Program-made: the position numbers and the translations under genes | NCBI RefSeq assembly: GCF_018986435.1 | Contig: NZ_JAHMIN010000020.1 | Span: 66,553-120,847 of the forward strand | Direction of reading: 5' to 3' | From: Hahella sp. HN01 | Lineage (GTDB): Bacteria > Pseudomonadota > Gammaproteobacteria > Pseudomonadales > Oleiphilaceae | Length of the DNA stretch: 54,295 nt | Part shown: positions 25,292 to 33,284 of the stretch, piece by piece | Layout of the letters: each line of letters opens with the position of its first letter | Numbering within the stretch: position 1 is the stretch's first letter | Notes under the pieces: generated by a model | Told to the model about the DNA's origin: nothing | Seen by the model: only the letters and a program-made list of their open reading frames with translations | The model's database searches: none

Positions 25292-26200
25292 TCAGTGATC
25301 GTTTTTGCCGCGAATTTTCTCCAGTTCCTCAACGCTTCTTGGCCAGTCTTTTTTCAACAGACGGGACAACGCCCGATCCGCCAGTAAGCGTCCTTCTGTC
25401 TGGCAGTCAGGGCAATAGTTGGTCTCGTTGGTCGCATAGCGAATGCGTTGTACGGCTCCGCCACAGACCGGGCAGGGAAGGTTGTAACGACCATGCACCG
25501 CCATGTCTTCGCGAAAGGCGGTGACTTTTTCTGGAAAGGCGTCGCCATACTGGTCGCGCAAACGCTGCGTCCAGGTGGTCAAACTAGTGCGGCACGCCTG
25601 ATACAGCCGCTCTATCTCTTCTGGACTCAGCTTTTGAGTTTGCGCGATGGGAGACAGTCTGGCCGCATGCAGAATTTCATCGGAATAAGCGTTGCCGACG
25701 CCGCTGAAAATATGCGGATCAGTCAGCGCTCTTTTTAATGTGTGGTTATTGCGGGTCAACGCCTGTTGGAACGCGGCAAGATCCGACTCCAATATCTCCA
25801 GACCGCCCGGATTGATCTGCGCCAAGCCTGCTTCCTCTCTGACAAGATGCAGCGACGCGCGTTTCTTCGTTCCCGCTTCCGTCAAAAACAAAACGCCATT
25901 AGGGAACTGCAAGCTGATCAACGCATTTTTTCCCGGCGCTTTCTTACCCGCCTCGCGCCAATGCAACCGCCCCGCGATCATCAGGTGAAACACCATCCAG
26001 ACATCATTATCAAAGCCAATGGCGATACGCTTACCAATCCGCCGCAACTGCGTCACCTTCCCGCCAACCACCGCCTCCAAAGACGGCTCCGCCGTCCGCA
26101 ACAGAAAATAACTATGCAACTCCACCGACTCCAACACCTGGCCAAGAATACGCCGCTCCAACGCATCGATATAGACAGTAATGTCAGGATATTCAGGCAT
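25292..26200 (-). CDS. Fpg/Nei family DNA glycosylase
   Basis: 302 residues from the ATG at 26200, preceded by AGGAGG. The start is [10 protein letters not shown]: Pro2 becomes the N-terminal catalytic nucleophile after Met removal, as in MutM and Nei, and Glu3 follows. The family helix-two-turns-helix region is visible (the [21 protein letters not shown] segment), and the C-terminal zinc finger has four Cys (CPVCGG ... YCPDC). Such enzymes excise oxidised bases and cut the abasic site. It is closer to the divergent Fpg-like group than to E. coli MutM, so the preferred lesion is uncertain. The frame opens three bases earlier with a GTG, which would place an extra residue before the catalytic Pro and is less likely. 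Confidence 0.9.
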   Translation of the reverse strand: MPEYPDITVYIDALERRILGQVLESVELHSYFLLRTAEPSLEAVVGGKVTQLRRIGKRIAIGFDNDVWMVFHLMIAGRLHWREAGKKAPGKNALISLQFPNGVLFLTEAGTKKRASLHLVREEAGLAQINPGGLEILESDLAAFQQALTRNNHTLKRALTDPHIFSGVGNAYSDEILHAARLSPIAQTQKLSPEEIERLYQACRTSLTTWTQRLRDQYGDAFPEKVTAFREDMAVHGRYNLPCPVCGGAVQRIRYATNETNYCPDCQTEGRLLADRALSRLLKKDWPRSVEELEKIRGKNDH

Positions 26201-26637
26201 CACGCATCCTCCTGTTTGTTAGGGGGATTATATGTGTAATCTATATAACTTGTTGAAAGACGCGTTCGACTTTCTTGGGGAAACATTCAGAGGGCCGGGC
26301 ACTAGGGGGAATCTCCCTTCGTTTCTTGCTTGAGGTTTTATTAAAGCGGCAGGAAATTGCTTGAAATACGATCTTAGGGAAATACTCTGTAGCAGATAAT
26401 TCCCGGAAACCATGGCATTGTGGGTATTGCAGCGAATTTGAGATATTGAGTGCCATTTCCAGCTCTCATGGCAAAAAAATAGGCTCAATTACTCACCATA
26501 TAGTGCGATTTGCCTGACTTCGACACTATGTGGCCTTATCAGTATGAGCTAAAGCAATCCCCAGAGTTGTAGGGCTATGATTGGCTATAATCGACTAATG
26601 TGCCGATGAGTCCTAATCTGAATGCAAGCTTGAAACT
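26201..26637. other. AT-rich intergenic region, no convincing gene
   Basis: 437 bases upstream of the glycosylase gene. It must hold the glycosylase promoter. Open frames on the minus strand (to 26488) have no ribosome binding site and a low-quality composition. This is where the AT-rich accessory stretch begins. Confidence 0.55.
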
Positions 26638-26931
26638 ATGCTAAAACCGCTGCTTACAGCCAATATCGCTTTTGTCGTTTCTTATAATGTAGCCTTTGGG
26701 GCGGTGAATATGGGCGGCGCTTCAGTGGCTATGGCCTACATTCCTGCAGCAGTAGTTGTTTTTTTCGTTTCTCTTTATGATCTTTACTCTACCCATAAAT
26801 CTGGGAAGGCATACTTTTTTTCTGCCGTCTTTGAAAGAAGACAAAGGCCCTTCCGTTATTGGCTTTATTTTCTACTAATAATCGTATTTCTTTGTATCTC
26901 CATACGGACGATTGTTGTTTTAACTAGATAA
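26638..26931 (+). CDS. Small membrane protein (97 aa)
   Basis: 97 residues with three hydrophobic helices (about 5-22, 30-50 and 73-95), the middle loop being short and charged (YDLYSTHKSGKAYFF). Inner membrane; function not recognised. Upstream ribosome binding is weak and codon use is AT-rich like the neighbouring accessory genes, so it may be a recent acquisition. Confidence 0.5.
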   Translation: MLKPLLTANIAFVVSYNVAFGAVNMGGASVAMAYIPAAVVVFFVSLYDLYSTHKSGKAYFFSAVFERRQRPFRYWLYFLLIIVFLCISIRTIVVLTR

Positions 26932-27027
26932 CCTCTGGAATATCAGACGATTGAGTAATATAAGCAGGAGAAACCTTCCTATGATTCATTCTTCTGTGCC
27001 GATTTATTCCCGGAGGGCCATTCTTGA

Positions 27028-27144
27028 TAATCACTGCTTTCTCATTACCATGGTTTGGCAGGGGCGCATGAGTTTCTTGAAAGGGAAACCACGAGGCTAT
27101 GGGAATATGGATGTGAAGCGGAAAAGTTCAGGCTGAAATATTGA
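27028..27144 (+). pseudogene. Possible C-terminal remnant of a lost gene
   Basis: Frame 27031-27144 has no start codon but reads like the end of a protein: about 37 residues of plausible composition ending EAEKFRLKY before a TGA at 27142. It may be the surviving tail of a deleted gene, or chance. The start of the following gene lies only 12 bases away. Confidence 0.2.
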
Positions 27145-27155
27145 TGGAGAGTCTC

Positions 27156-27434
27156 ATGTTTGAAGATATTCAGTGGACTGTAGGTGATACCCCGAAAGAG
27201 CAGGGAGTGTATATCATTGCGGTTGAAACATACGGGATGGCTACAATATCTGCGTCATACTGGAACCCCGTTGATGGGTGGGACAGTGTATCCGAAGGTG
27301 ACAAGATCAAAGGATTTATTCCCTTGAATGAAGTAGCGAAAAAGCTCCCATACTTTTGGAAATCGGATGACGAACCGCCTTTGACGGAAGAGCAAATCAA
27401 AAGAGCCAAGGCACGCGGTTTCCGGATTGATTAA
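27156..27434 (+). CDS. Hypothetical small cytosolic protein
   Basis: 92 residues from the ATG at 27156, with GGAGAG upstream. The sequence starts MFEDIQWTVGDTPKEQGVYIIAVETYGMATISASYWNP and continues DGWDSVSEGDKIKGF, a beta-rich pattern of the kind seen in short orphan proteins of DUF551 type (proteins that start by describing W..GD..P). That link is a guess. The last 25 residues are helical and charged. No signal peptide. Confidence 0.55.
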   Translation: MFEDIQWTVGDTPKEQGVYIIAVETYGMATISASYWNPVDGWDSVSEGDKIKGFIPLNEVAKKLPYFWKSDDEPPLTEEQIKRAKARGFRID

Positions 27435-27776
27435 CTGGCTCTTCGGTTGGAGAAAAGTCACGAAGCATTACTCCTGCCTTTAAGTAATAGTGGCAATCCC
27501 GCCAGATCCTTTGCAGTAACACCCAGGTAAGCTCTATAAAATCGCGGGTATCGTCAGAAGGAAAAGGCGGGTTTCCTGTTGCTGGATTGGAGTAGCACGG
27601 TTCAATTTACCGATTTGATATGACAGGTGGGACGAGTCCGCTTCAATGAGTCGTGAAGACAGGTGGCGGCTTGAGCTGCAGCGCCGGCAACAACAGGTAT
27701 GAGGTGGAAAAGTAGGTTCAGCATCCGTGCGTCTTGTCATCCATTTAATGGGAAAATGGGTATGGCCAGATTGTTA
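27435..27776. other. Intergenic region with repeat unit A
   Basis: 342 bases between the 92-residue protein gene and the Imm11-type gene. It carries one copy of a diverged repeat (27451-27519). Short frames on either strand look protein-like only in fragments, and nothing of gene size is supported. Confidence 0.5.
27451..27519. repeat. Diverged intergenic repeat, copy A
   Basis: Shares two blocks with copy B at 29531-29587: AGAAAAGTCACGAAGCATT-like (about 16 of 19 bases) and CCGCCAGATCCT plus flanks. Both copies begin 16-17 bases after a stop codon. Function unknown; a mobile or regulatory element is possible. Confidence 0.5.
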
Positions 27777-28367
27777 TTAATCGAAAGAGCTTGAGCTATT
27801 CCAATCGCTTGCCTTGAAGAATCGGCATCCTTTGGGCGAAATGGAAAGAATGGCGTCTTTAACCTTCTGGTGAACAAGGAAGATAGCCGCCTTTTCATCT
27901 AACTCGAAAACCAGTCGTTTATCTTCCTCGATATCCTTGAGGACGCTCTCATCCAAGACCATCTGGTCGATTGAAAAAATTCGTGTGCCAGCTTTGTTGG
28001 TCCGGATAACTGATTTGGTCTTATCAAGGCATGCAATCCTGTTCCAGATATGTACTAAGCAGTATTTCTTAACTGGCTCGTCAAAGTCTTTTGGGTTGCG
28101 CACTAGGGCCGGTACAAGCTCCACCCCGTAGATGTTTAATCCTGCTAGAATCTCTGCAAGAGGTTCTGACACCACTGGACTGGGTAGGGCGTGATAGTCG
28201 ACCCATTTGAAACTAGCGGAAATGGGCTCACCCAAAGCTAGATGGACGGGAGCCGGGGAGTTAACCGCCTTTCCACCTCCATAGGGGCCGCTTTCCTGGT
28301 CCCAGGAAAACAAAGGGTAGTCGTCGTTGTTTTCCCGTTCGATGACATAATATTCGTCTTGTAGCAT
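27777..28367 (-). CDS. Imm11-type immunity protein family
   Basis: 196 residues. The opening YYVIERENNDDYPLFSWDQ, the mid-part PSPVVSEPLAEILAGLNIYGVELVPAL, and the later KKYCLVHIWNRIACLDKTKS fit the Imm11 (DUF1629) pattern, a family found as immunity proteins for polymorphic toxins. It is soluble and likely cytosolic. There is no clear toxin gene next to it, so it may protect against a toxin from elsewhere or be an orphan immunity gene. The family assignment is from memory of the pattern. Confidence 0.65.
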   Translation of the reverse strand: MLQDEYYVIERENNDDYPLFSWDQESGPYGGGKAVNSPAPVHLALGEPISASFKWVDYHALPSPVVSEPLAEILAGLNIYGVELVPALVRNPKDFDEPVKKYCLVHIWNRIACLDKTKSVIRTNKAGTRIFSIDQMVLDESVLKDIEEDKRLVFELDEKAAIFLVHQKVKDAILSISPKGCRFFKASDWNSSSSFD

Positions 28368-28704
28368 CTCTTACGTTCCTATTTCTGGCTGCTGCAACAC
28401 TCTCAGCAATGGAGTGGCGCCGTCAAATCAGGGCAGAAAAGCTTCTCACAGCTCGCATAGGAATTGTTGCTATCAAATCGCGTGAAAAGTCATCTGTTGA
28501 GTATATGGGCAACGCCATACGCCACGCCTGACACTTCAATCTCAGGCGCATCTAGGGACATGTGGCGCGATCAAGCTAGGGGGCAATCCCATGAGGGTTA
28601 AAAAGCACTTAAAGAAGAAGGTTTGTGTGATCTAATACATCGGAAGTATGAGTAATAACATGGCCTTATTTTAAGTGCTGTGGCTGAGCTTAATCGATTA
28701 CGGT
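28368..28704. other. Intergenic region with a long inverted repeat
   Basis: 337 bases between the two minus-strand genes. At 28604-28613 and 28670-28679 there is a perfect AGCACTTAAA / TTTAAGTGCT inverted repeat around a 56-base spacer. Otherwise no gene is supported. Confidence 0.5.
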
Positions 28705-29142
28705 CTATAAGTCTTCATAGATGTAGTGATTGTTGGTGTCTTCCGAATAATCCAGCTTAAAACCATTTTTGATGTAAAAATTATTGGCAGGGCTCTTTTC
28801 TATCGTGGCTAGTCGCACAGGAAGCATCTTATCTTTAGCTTCTCGAATGATGTTGTTCAGGATATTTGTCCCAATGCCCATCGACTGGTATTTAGGATCA
28901 ATATATAAGTGAACTAGCCAAATGTGGTCGGGCATGTTTTTAGTGCTATATAAGCCAACAACTTCACTTTTTACCAGTATTTTTGTAAAGCAAAACTCAT
29001 CATAATATTCCAGAAATTGCCGATTTAAATTTTCTGGATTGAAACGGTTTATAGTTGTTAAGCTTTCTTTGAGTGATCTCACATAGAGAGCGGCTAGTTT
29101 TTCTTTATCATGAGTCGTTGCGCTCTCTTCTGAATAATCCAT
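28705..29142 (-). CDS. GNAT family N-acetyltransferase
   Basis: 145 residues. The GNAT core is visible: the strand HLYIDPKYQ followed by the acetyl-CoA loop QSMGIGTNIL, then VRLATIEKSPANNFYIKNGFKLDY with the typical A..FY...GF helix. The substrate cannot be inferred. A lone, AT-rich gene in the accessory stretch. Confidence 0.85.
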   Translation of the reverse strand: MDYSEESATTHDKEKLAALYVRSLKESLTTINRFNPENLNRQFLEYYDEFCFTKILVKSEVVGLYSTKNMPDHIWLVHLYIDPKYQSMGIGTNILNNIIREAKDKMLPVRLATIEKSPANNFYIKNGFKLDYSEDTNNHYIYEDL

Positions 29143-29336
29143 CCGATACCTGTCTTAGTTACTTAATTGATCTGTTATATTCTATAGTTGCCGATCTTAT
29201 CATAAAATGGCTGTTCGACCTCTGAAGATTATACTCTCAAGCGCAGGCGCTCTACTTTTTTAACGTCGATAACGTCATCCTTTGGAATCCTCATCATATA
29301 GTATTTATGTGATGGCGAAAATTTCATCAACAAGGT

Positions 29337-29513
29337 ATGTGTAATGGCGAAAAATCTATTATTCCTGGTGGGCTGTCTAGTGGCGGCGGCTCGGCTTGGG
29401 GGATCTTTCAGGTATTAGGACAATACACTTTTGTTGCGATGCTTGTGATAACAATCGTCGGCCTTCTTGCAAAGGCTGGAAAGCCTAAATTTGGAAAAAA
29501 TAGCGACAAATAA
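29337..29513 (+). CDS. Possible small membrane protein (58 aa)
   Basis: A frame from ATG at 29337 to TAA. It has a Gly/Ser-rich N-terminus (residues 10-25), one hydrophobic helix (about 31-48) and a basic Lys-rich tail (PKFGKNSDK). The stop is followed after 17 bases by repeat copy B. The ribosome binding site is weak (AAGG directly before the ATG). It could be a small membrane peptide or a chance frame. Confidence 0.3.
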   Translation: MCNGEKSIIPGGLSSGGGSAWGIFQVLGQYTFVAMLVITIVGLLAKAGKPKFGKNSDK

Positions 29514-29530
29514 ACGGTTGGGCTTGATAG

Positions 29531-29587
29531 AGTAAAGTCATAAAGCATTTCCAACCGTAGTCATTCCGCCAGATCCTCTTCTGTAAT
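29531..29587. repeat. Diverged intergenic repeat, copy B
   Basis: Partner of copy A at 27451-27519, sharing AGTAAAGTCATAAAGCATT-like and CCGCCAGATCCT blocks. ACGGTTGG at 29514-29521 and CCAACCGT at about 29551-29558 are perfect inverted arms, so the unit can also fold into a hairpin. Confidence 0.5.
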
Positions 29588-29796
29588 CCTCTGACAAGCA
29601 TTCACGACTTGATAAAGATGACATTGTGTTTCAATTATTCTTCCTGTTTTCATTTATTGCTGACAGTTAATAAAAATGAGTAGATCCTGGTGAATTTTCG
29701 CCAAGAAGCAGCAGAAATACCGATATTTAAATAGGGAGAATTCTTCTATCTTTCGCTCTTTATTGTCGCCCTATTTTAGAAACATGGAGATTTTAA

Positions 29797-30969
29797 TTGG
29801 TGCTTCGACGCGTTGTATTTGTTTCACTCATTCTATTTTCCTGTGTCATCAAAGCTGAAACGGCGAATTTCTGGGACTCCCCGCAGCATGGCGCAAACAG
29901 CTTTAACCGGCTTCCACCGACTCAGGAATACTTTGACGCTCTCGCTGCCTATGGTGCGACCTGGGTTAGGTTGGCATATGACAAGTGGCCTTCTGAAGGT
30001 CGGGACTTTCTGATCGGCGATGCGGATCATTACCAGTCCCTGAACAGCACCGATCTGGCGCAACTGAAGCAGGTGCTGGACCGGGCGCACAAGGCGAATC
30101 TGAAAGTGGTCATTGCTCCATTGTCTTTGCCCAATATGCGCTGGTCGCAGAACAATAATGATGTTTTTGATGACCGGATCTGGTCGGACAAAAATAATTG
30201 GAACGACGCCAGTCGCTTCTGGAAAGATCTCGCGACAGCCTTGAAAGGGCACCCGGCCATTGCAGCTTTCAACCTCGTCAACGAACCTGCCCCGGAACGT
30301 AATAGCGACCTGAAAGAGCATGCCGATTCTGACGCAATGGTGCAGTGGTATAAGAAGAGTCGGGGAAGCTCCCGTGACCTGCGCTTGTTCTATCAATCAT
30401 TGGTCAAAACGATACGACAGGTTGATCCGAACGTAACGGTGATGCTGGATGCCGGCTGGTACGCTGCTGCGGATGCTTTTTCCTACTGGCCATCCGGGCT
30501 CGAAGATTCAAACATTCTTTATTCCTTCCATATGTATGAGCCCTATGACTTTACCAGCTCTCCCAACATTAATAGAGAAGACCGCTATGTGTATCCAGGC
30601 GATATTCCATTTGGGGAGAAAACGTCGCATTGGGGCCCGCAGCAACTAGCCGCTTATATTTCACAACCCATTAACTGGGCGAAAAAGTCGGGAGTCCCGA
30701 TAAATCGGATGGTGATGGGAGAGTTTGGCTGCGCCAGAACGATTCCCGGTTGTGGCGAATATCTGAAGGATGTTCTTGAAGCCGCTGACAGCCTTAATCT
30801 GCATTGGGCTTTCTATGCGTTTCGGGAGGACAGCTGGGATCAGATGGATTACGAACTCGGAACGAAGAAGGTGAACTGGAAATACTGGGACGCCATGGAG
30901 AAGGGTGAACCCGATCCTATAAAGCGCGAATCCAGCGCGCTCTTTGACATCATTCGCAAGCGTCTATAG
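29797..30969 (+). CDS. Secreted GH5-family glycoside hydrolase (cellulase-like)
   Basis: 390 residues with a signal peptide (MVLRRVVFVSLILFSCVIKA). The fold is that of a GH5 (beta/alpha) barrel: the segment AAYGATWVRLAYD, then FNLVNEPAPE with the acid/base Glu163, LDAGWYAA, ILYSFHMYEPYD (HxY), and the nucleophile strand MVMGEFGCAR with Glu309. Family members cut beta-glucans, mannans or related substrates; the specificity cannot be read. No binding module is attached. The start is TTG (29797) or GTG (29800), with GGAGA upstream. It sits in the AT-rich stretch, so it may have been gained. Confidence 0.88.
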   Translation: MVLRRVVFVSLILFSCVIKAETANFWDSPQHGANSFNRLPPTQEYFDALAAYGATWVRLAYDKWPSEGRDFLIGDADHYQSLNSTDLAQLKQVLDRAHKANLKVVIAPLSLPNMRWSQNNNDVFDDRIWSDKNNWNDASRFWKDLATALKGHPAIAAFNLVNEPAPERNSDLKEHADSDAMVQWYKKSRGSSRDLRLFYQSLVKTIRQVDPNVTVMLDAGWYAAADAFSYWPSGLEDSNILYSFHMYEPYDFTSSPNINREDRYVYPGDIPFGEKTSHWGPQQLAAYISQPINWAKKSGVPINRMVMGEFGCARTIPGCGEYLKDVLEAADSLNLHWAFYAFREDSWDQMDYELGTKKVNWKYWDAMEKGEPDPIKRESSALFDIIRKRL

Positions 30970-30987
30970 AACACCCTCCGCCTACAA

Positions 30988-31028
30988 GCGCCTGAAGGAA
31001 TCTGCATGCTTCAGTTTCCTACAGGCGC
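30988..31028 (+). terminator. Hairpin downstream of the GH5 gene
   Basis: A stem of 13 bp, GCGCCTGAAGGAA with TTCCTACAGGCGC, having one A-A mismatch and a 15-base loop. It starts 18 bases after the stop. There is no T run behind it, so its efficiency as an intrinsic terminator is uncertain. Confidence 0.5.
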
Positions 31029-31143
31029 CTCCAGAACTTCGTTGTATTTTCCAACATGGGGTCATAGAGGTCGTTATTCTGAATCGCTTTCGCCACAAGA
31101 CCTCTATCCGCTCTAAACTCAGTGAATACCTCGGCCAAACGAC

Positions 31144-31173
31144 TTCACGGCTTTTCGTGAATAAAGCCGTGAA
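31144..31173 (+). repeat. Perfect inverted repeat TTCACGGCTTT / AAAGCCGTGAA
   Basis: A perfect 11-bp stem with an eight-base loop, about 110 bases before the next gene. It may be a terminator-like or regulatory structure; the role is not known. Confidence 0.5.
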
Positions 31174-31284
31174 TGTCTGGCCGGCCGTACGCTGGATTCA
31201 GTAGCCTGGAGAAGGTATCTTTAGCGCCTTGAAATCAAAAGGCGCGTATGCGCGATATATAAACGTTATGTGGCGGGAGTCACC

Positions 31285-31689
31285 TTGAACTTTCTTAGTA
31301 TTCTTAAATATTCGTTGATTCTCTTTGTAGTGGGTGTCTCAATGTCCGCGGCTTACACAGTGCTTTGGGGGGAGGATTTGGCAAGCCAGTCTTCGTTGGA
31401 CTTTTTATTCTATCAATATCTACCGATAAATTTGGTGTGTTTGCTGGTGCTTTCCTACTACGCTAAAGTCCAAGTTCGCTATACGATTTTTCATTTGATA
31501 GCGGCAGTTTCGATAAGTGACCTACTTGGCGTTATCATTACGTCCATATTAATGGGGGAGTGGTTTGTTTCTCCATTATGGGTTATCGACTTTCCAGTTA
31601 CAGTGATAACAATTGGTGTTGCAATGATTATTGGTCGGAGTTTGAGGGAGGAGCCAATAGCCTCGTATAAAGTCAATGCACAAAACTGA
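31285..31689 (+). CDS. Hypothetical four-helix membrane protein
   Basis: About 134 residues from the TTG at 31285, with GGGAG seven bases upstream (a GTG at 31270 gives five more residues). Four hydrophobic helices can be read (about 5-25, 44-60, 65-85 and 97-117). Inner membrane. I do not recognise the family. It is followed 25 bases later by the lipocalin-like protein gene. Confidence 0.5.
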   Translation: MNFLSILKYSLILFVVGVSMSAAYTVLWGEDLASQSSLDFLFYQYLPINLVCLLVLSYYAKVQVRYTIFHLIAAVSISDLLGVIITSILMGEWFVSPLWVIDFPVTVITIGVAMIIGRSLREEPIASYKVNAQN

Positions 31690-31714
31690 TGACGTTTCGG
31701 TTGATTGAAGAGTT

Positions 31715-32143
31715 ATGAGTAAAATCATTCAAAGAGCGATTTTAGTTCAATGTATTATTTTTTCTCCGCTGGCGGCAGCCTACGAAGTTAGCGATCTAGT
31801 AGGAACATGGCAATCAAACGAAGAGATGACGCTGCGTAGCATGGAGGCCGCACCTGGAATTCCGGAAAAAACTCGTGCGTTCTTTAGAAGTGGATTTTTC
31901 GGGAAATTGATAGTGGTATCCAGGGAAAACGAATCTATAGCGTATTTTGTTGACGAAAAGCCAGAAAATCTTGAATTCATTCCTCACGTAATTCATAAGG
32001 TTTCTGATAAGCAATTTAGTATGGAATACCCAGGAGAAGGCGCACCTGAGCATTCAATTCGAATTATTACCCTGGATGGTGATTGTTACTCAATCAAGGA
32101 TGGTAAGTGGGAATTCTATGAGTACTTTTGCCGGGTCGAGTAA
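31715..32143 (+). CDS. Small secreted lipocalin-like protein
   Basis: 142 residues with a signal peptide (about 1-22; cleavage after AAA). The mature part starts YEVSDLVGTWQSNEEMTL, the 'G-x-W' strand typical of lipocalin-like proteins, then alternates beta strands (KLIVVSRENESIAYF) to a final Cys pair (GDCYSIKDG ... EYFC). It is probably a periplasmic beta-barrel that binds a small molecule. The ligand is unknown. Confidence 0.55.
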   Translation: MSKIIQRAILVQCIIFSPLAAAYEVSDLVGTWQSNEEMTLRSMEAAPGIPEKTRAFFRSGFFGKLIVVSRENESIAYFVDEKPENLEFIPHVIHKVSDKQFSMEYPGEGAPEHSIRIITLDGDCYSIKDGKWEFYEYFCRVE

Positions 32144-32194
32144 AACCCTGGATAAGCCAATGAGTTTTGCGACTCCACCGTTGAGCCAGACGTG

Positions 32195-32521
32195 ATGCGC
32201 CTTCCAATGGAAACTATCATCCTATCTGTAGTAGCTTTGTTTCTCTATACAGGGTTGTATTGGTATACCTGTTTACGCACCAATAAAAAGTCCGAATCAA
32301 AATGGTTTTTCTTCGGCAGCATTTTCTGCATATCCATTCTCGGTATCGGCATGTGGCTAAGTATGTTTTGGGTTTTGTTCTTGGCTGCTATTATTTTGCT
32401 CTTTGCAGCCTATTTCGGTTCAAGCTCAAAATATGCACATGGTTCGGTGTTAAAAAACGGTATCTTCGGCGGCTTCTGGCTCATGATTCCAATCTACGCG
32501 CAATTAGCATCAAAGATCTAA
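32195..32521 (+). CDS. Small membrane protein (108 aa)
   Basis: 108 residues from the ATG at 32195 (a GTG three bases earlier also reads). At least three hydrophobic helices lie at about 6-23, 37-65 and 84-102. A basic loop (RTNKKSESKW) separates the first two. Inner membrane. Not recognised. Confidence 0.5.
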   Translation: MRLPMETIILSVVALFLYTGLYWYTCLRTNKKSESKWFFFGSIFCISILGIGMWLSMFWVLFLAAIILLFAAYFGSSSKYAHGSVLKNGIFGGFWLMIPIYAQLASKI

Positions 32522-32828
32522 CAAAGTAGTCAAGTACACTTCGTCTTTTTTGCTAAGTGGGACGCACAAAGTCGAGTTATATCTGCGCTTCTTTCAGGGC
32601 GTTAACTTTGTTGTTGAGTTGGATGTTCTTGCTAGGGAACATCTGGAAAACTACCTGCGGCCGCCATTACGGCGTCAAAAGTCGGCTCAAAATGCTCATT
32701 TATTCACGATAAACTGCGCTTTTTCGCCGACTTTTTCCTTGCACTGGCGGCCTCGCCAACGTTTTTCAGAGGCTCCCTAGATGATCGAGAATAACGTGCG
32801 AATATTTGCCCGCTATTTAAGAGTATTA
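32522..32828. other. Intergenic region holding a long palindrome
   Basis: 307 bases between the membrane protein gene and the lipoprotein gene. The centre (32659-32752) is an extended imperfect palindrome. No gene is supported; a plus-strand frame through this region is the palindrome read as codons. Confidence 0.6.
32659..32752. repeat. Nested palindromic intergenic element (about 94 bp)
   Basis: Concentric inverted repeats with one centre at about 32706: outer GGCCGCCA / TGGCGGCC, inner AAAAGTCGGC / GCCGACTTTT, and a further partial match around the loop. The whole unit would fold into one long stem-loop. It resembles REP-like intergenic elements of gammaproteobacteria, but I cannot name the family. 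Confidence 0.75.
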
Positions 32829-33284
32829 TTAATACTCTATAACTGGTTTTCTTGTCGCTTCTAATACTTCTTCCTTTGTAAAAGAAATAACATTGCTCGT
32901 GTAGTCTGGAGTCAGCATTGGGTCGTACCTAAGCTGGAAGTCTATGCGGTCAAAATCAGTGTTTTCTAATGACATTAAACCTTTGTGAAAGCTCATATAG
33001 TGACGGTCGCCACCGTCTAATATGCCATTCGAAAATTCAATTTCGTCGTCGTCTTTTATTACAGATGCTCTGAATTGATTGAGAAAATCTTCTATGTCTA
33101 TAGGTGTGTCAGAGTCAAACTTCAATGCCAGATATGTACCTGTAAATAGATACGGGTCACCTTCGGAATACTCTTTTGTGCTCATGACTTCTACTGGGAA
33201 CAGTTTGGCGTTACTTAAATGAAGCTTTTCAGTGGCGCAACCTAACAAGAAGGTGGAGAGAGAAAGCAGTAAAAGTAGTCTCAT
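32829..33284 (-). CDS. Lipoprotein, possible immunity partner
   Basis: 151 residues with a signal peptide and lipobox: LLLLLSLSTFLLGC, lipidated Cys at residue 16. The mature part is a single acidic, beta-rich domain (YLFTGTYLALKFDSD, then IDFQLRYDP). Its start overlaps the stop of the adjacent hydrolase gene by one base (TAATG), so the two are translationally coupled. A lipoprotein coupled to a lipase-like gene fits the pattern of a periplasmic immunity protein for a phospholipase effector, but this is inference. Confidence 0.65.
   Translation of the reverse strand: MRLLLLLSLSTFLLGCATEKLHLSNAKLFPVEVMSTKEYSEGDPYLFTGTYLALKFDSDTPIDIEDFLNQFRASVIKDDDEIEFSNGILDGGDRHYMSFHKGLMSLENTDFDRIDFQLRYDPMLTPDYTSNVISFTKEEVLEATRKPVIEY

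Larger units (their letters stand above)
30970..31284. other. Intergenic region with two hairpins
   Basis: 315 bases after the glycosidase gene. It holds two stable hairpins, 30988-31028 and 31144-31173, and no supported gene. Any short frames here overlap the hairpins. Confidence 0.55.

Noticed and set aside
26228-26488. An 86-codon minus-strand frame upstream of the glycosylase gene
   Set aside because: No ribosome binding site, overlapping alternative frames, and a low-quality protein composition.
26931-33000. A chromosomal integron with gene cassettes
   Set aside because: Small genes with repeats suggested this, but the repeats do not show the RYYYAAC...GTTRRRY order of attC sites and no integrase gene is in view.
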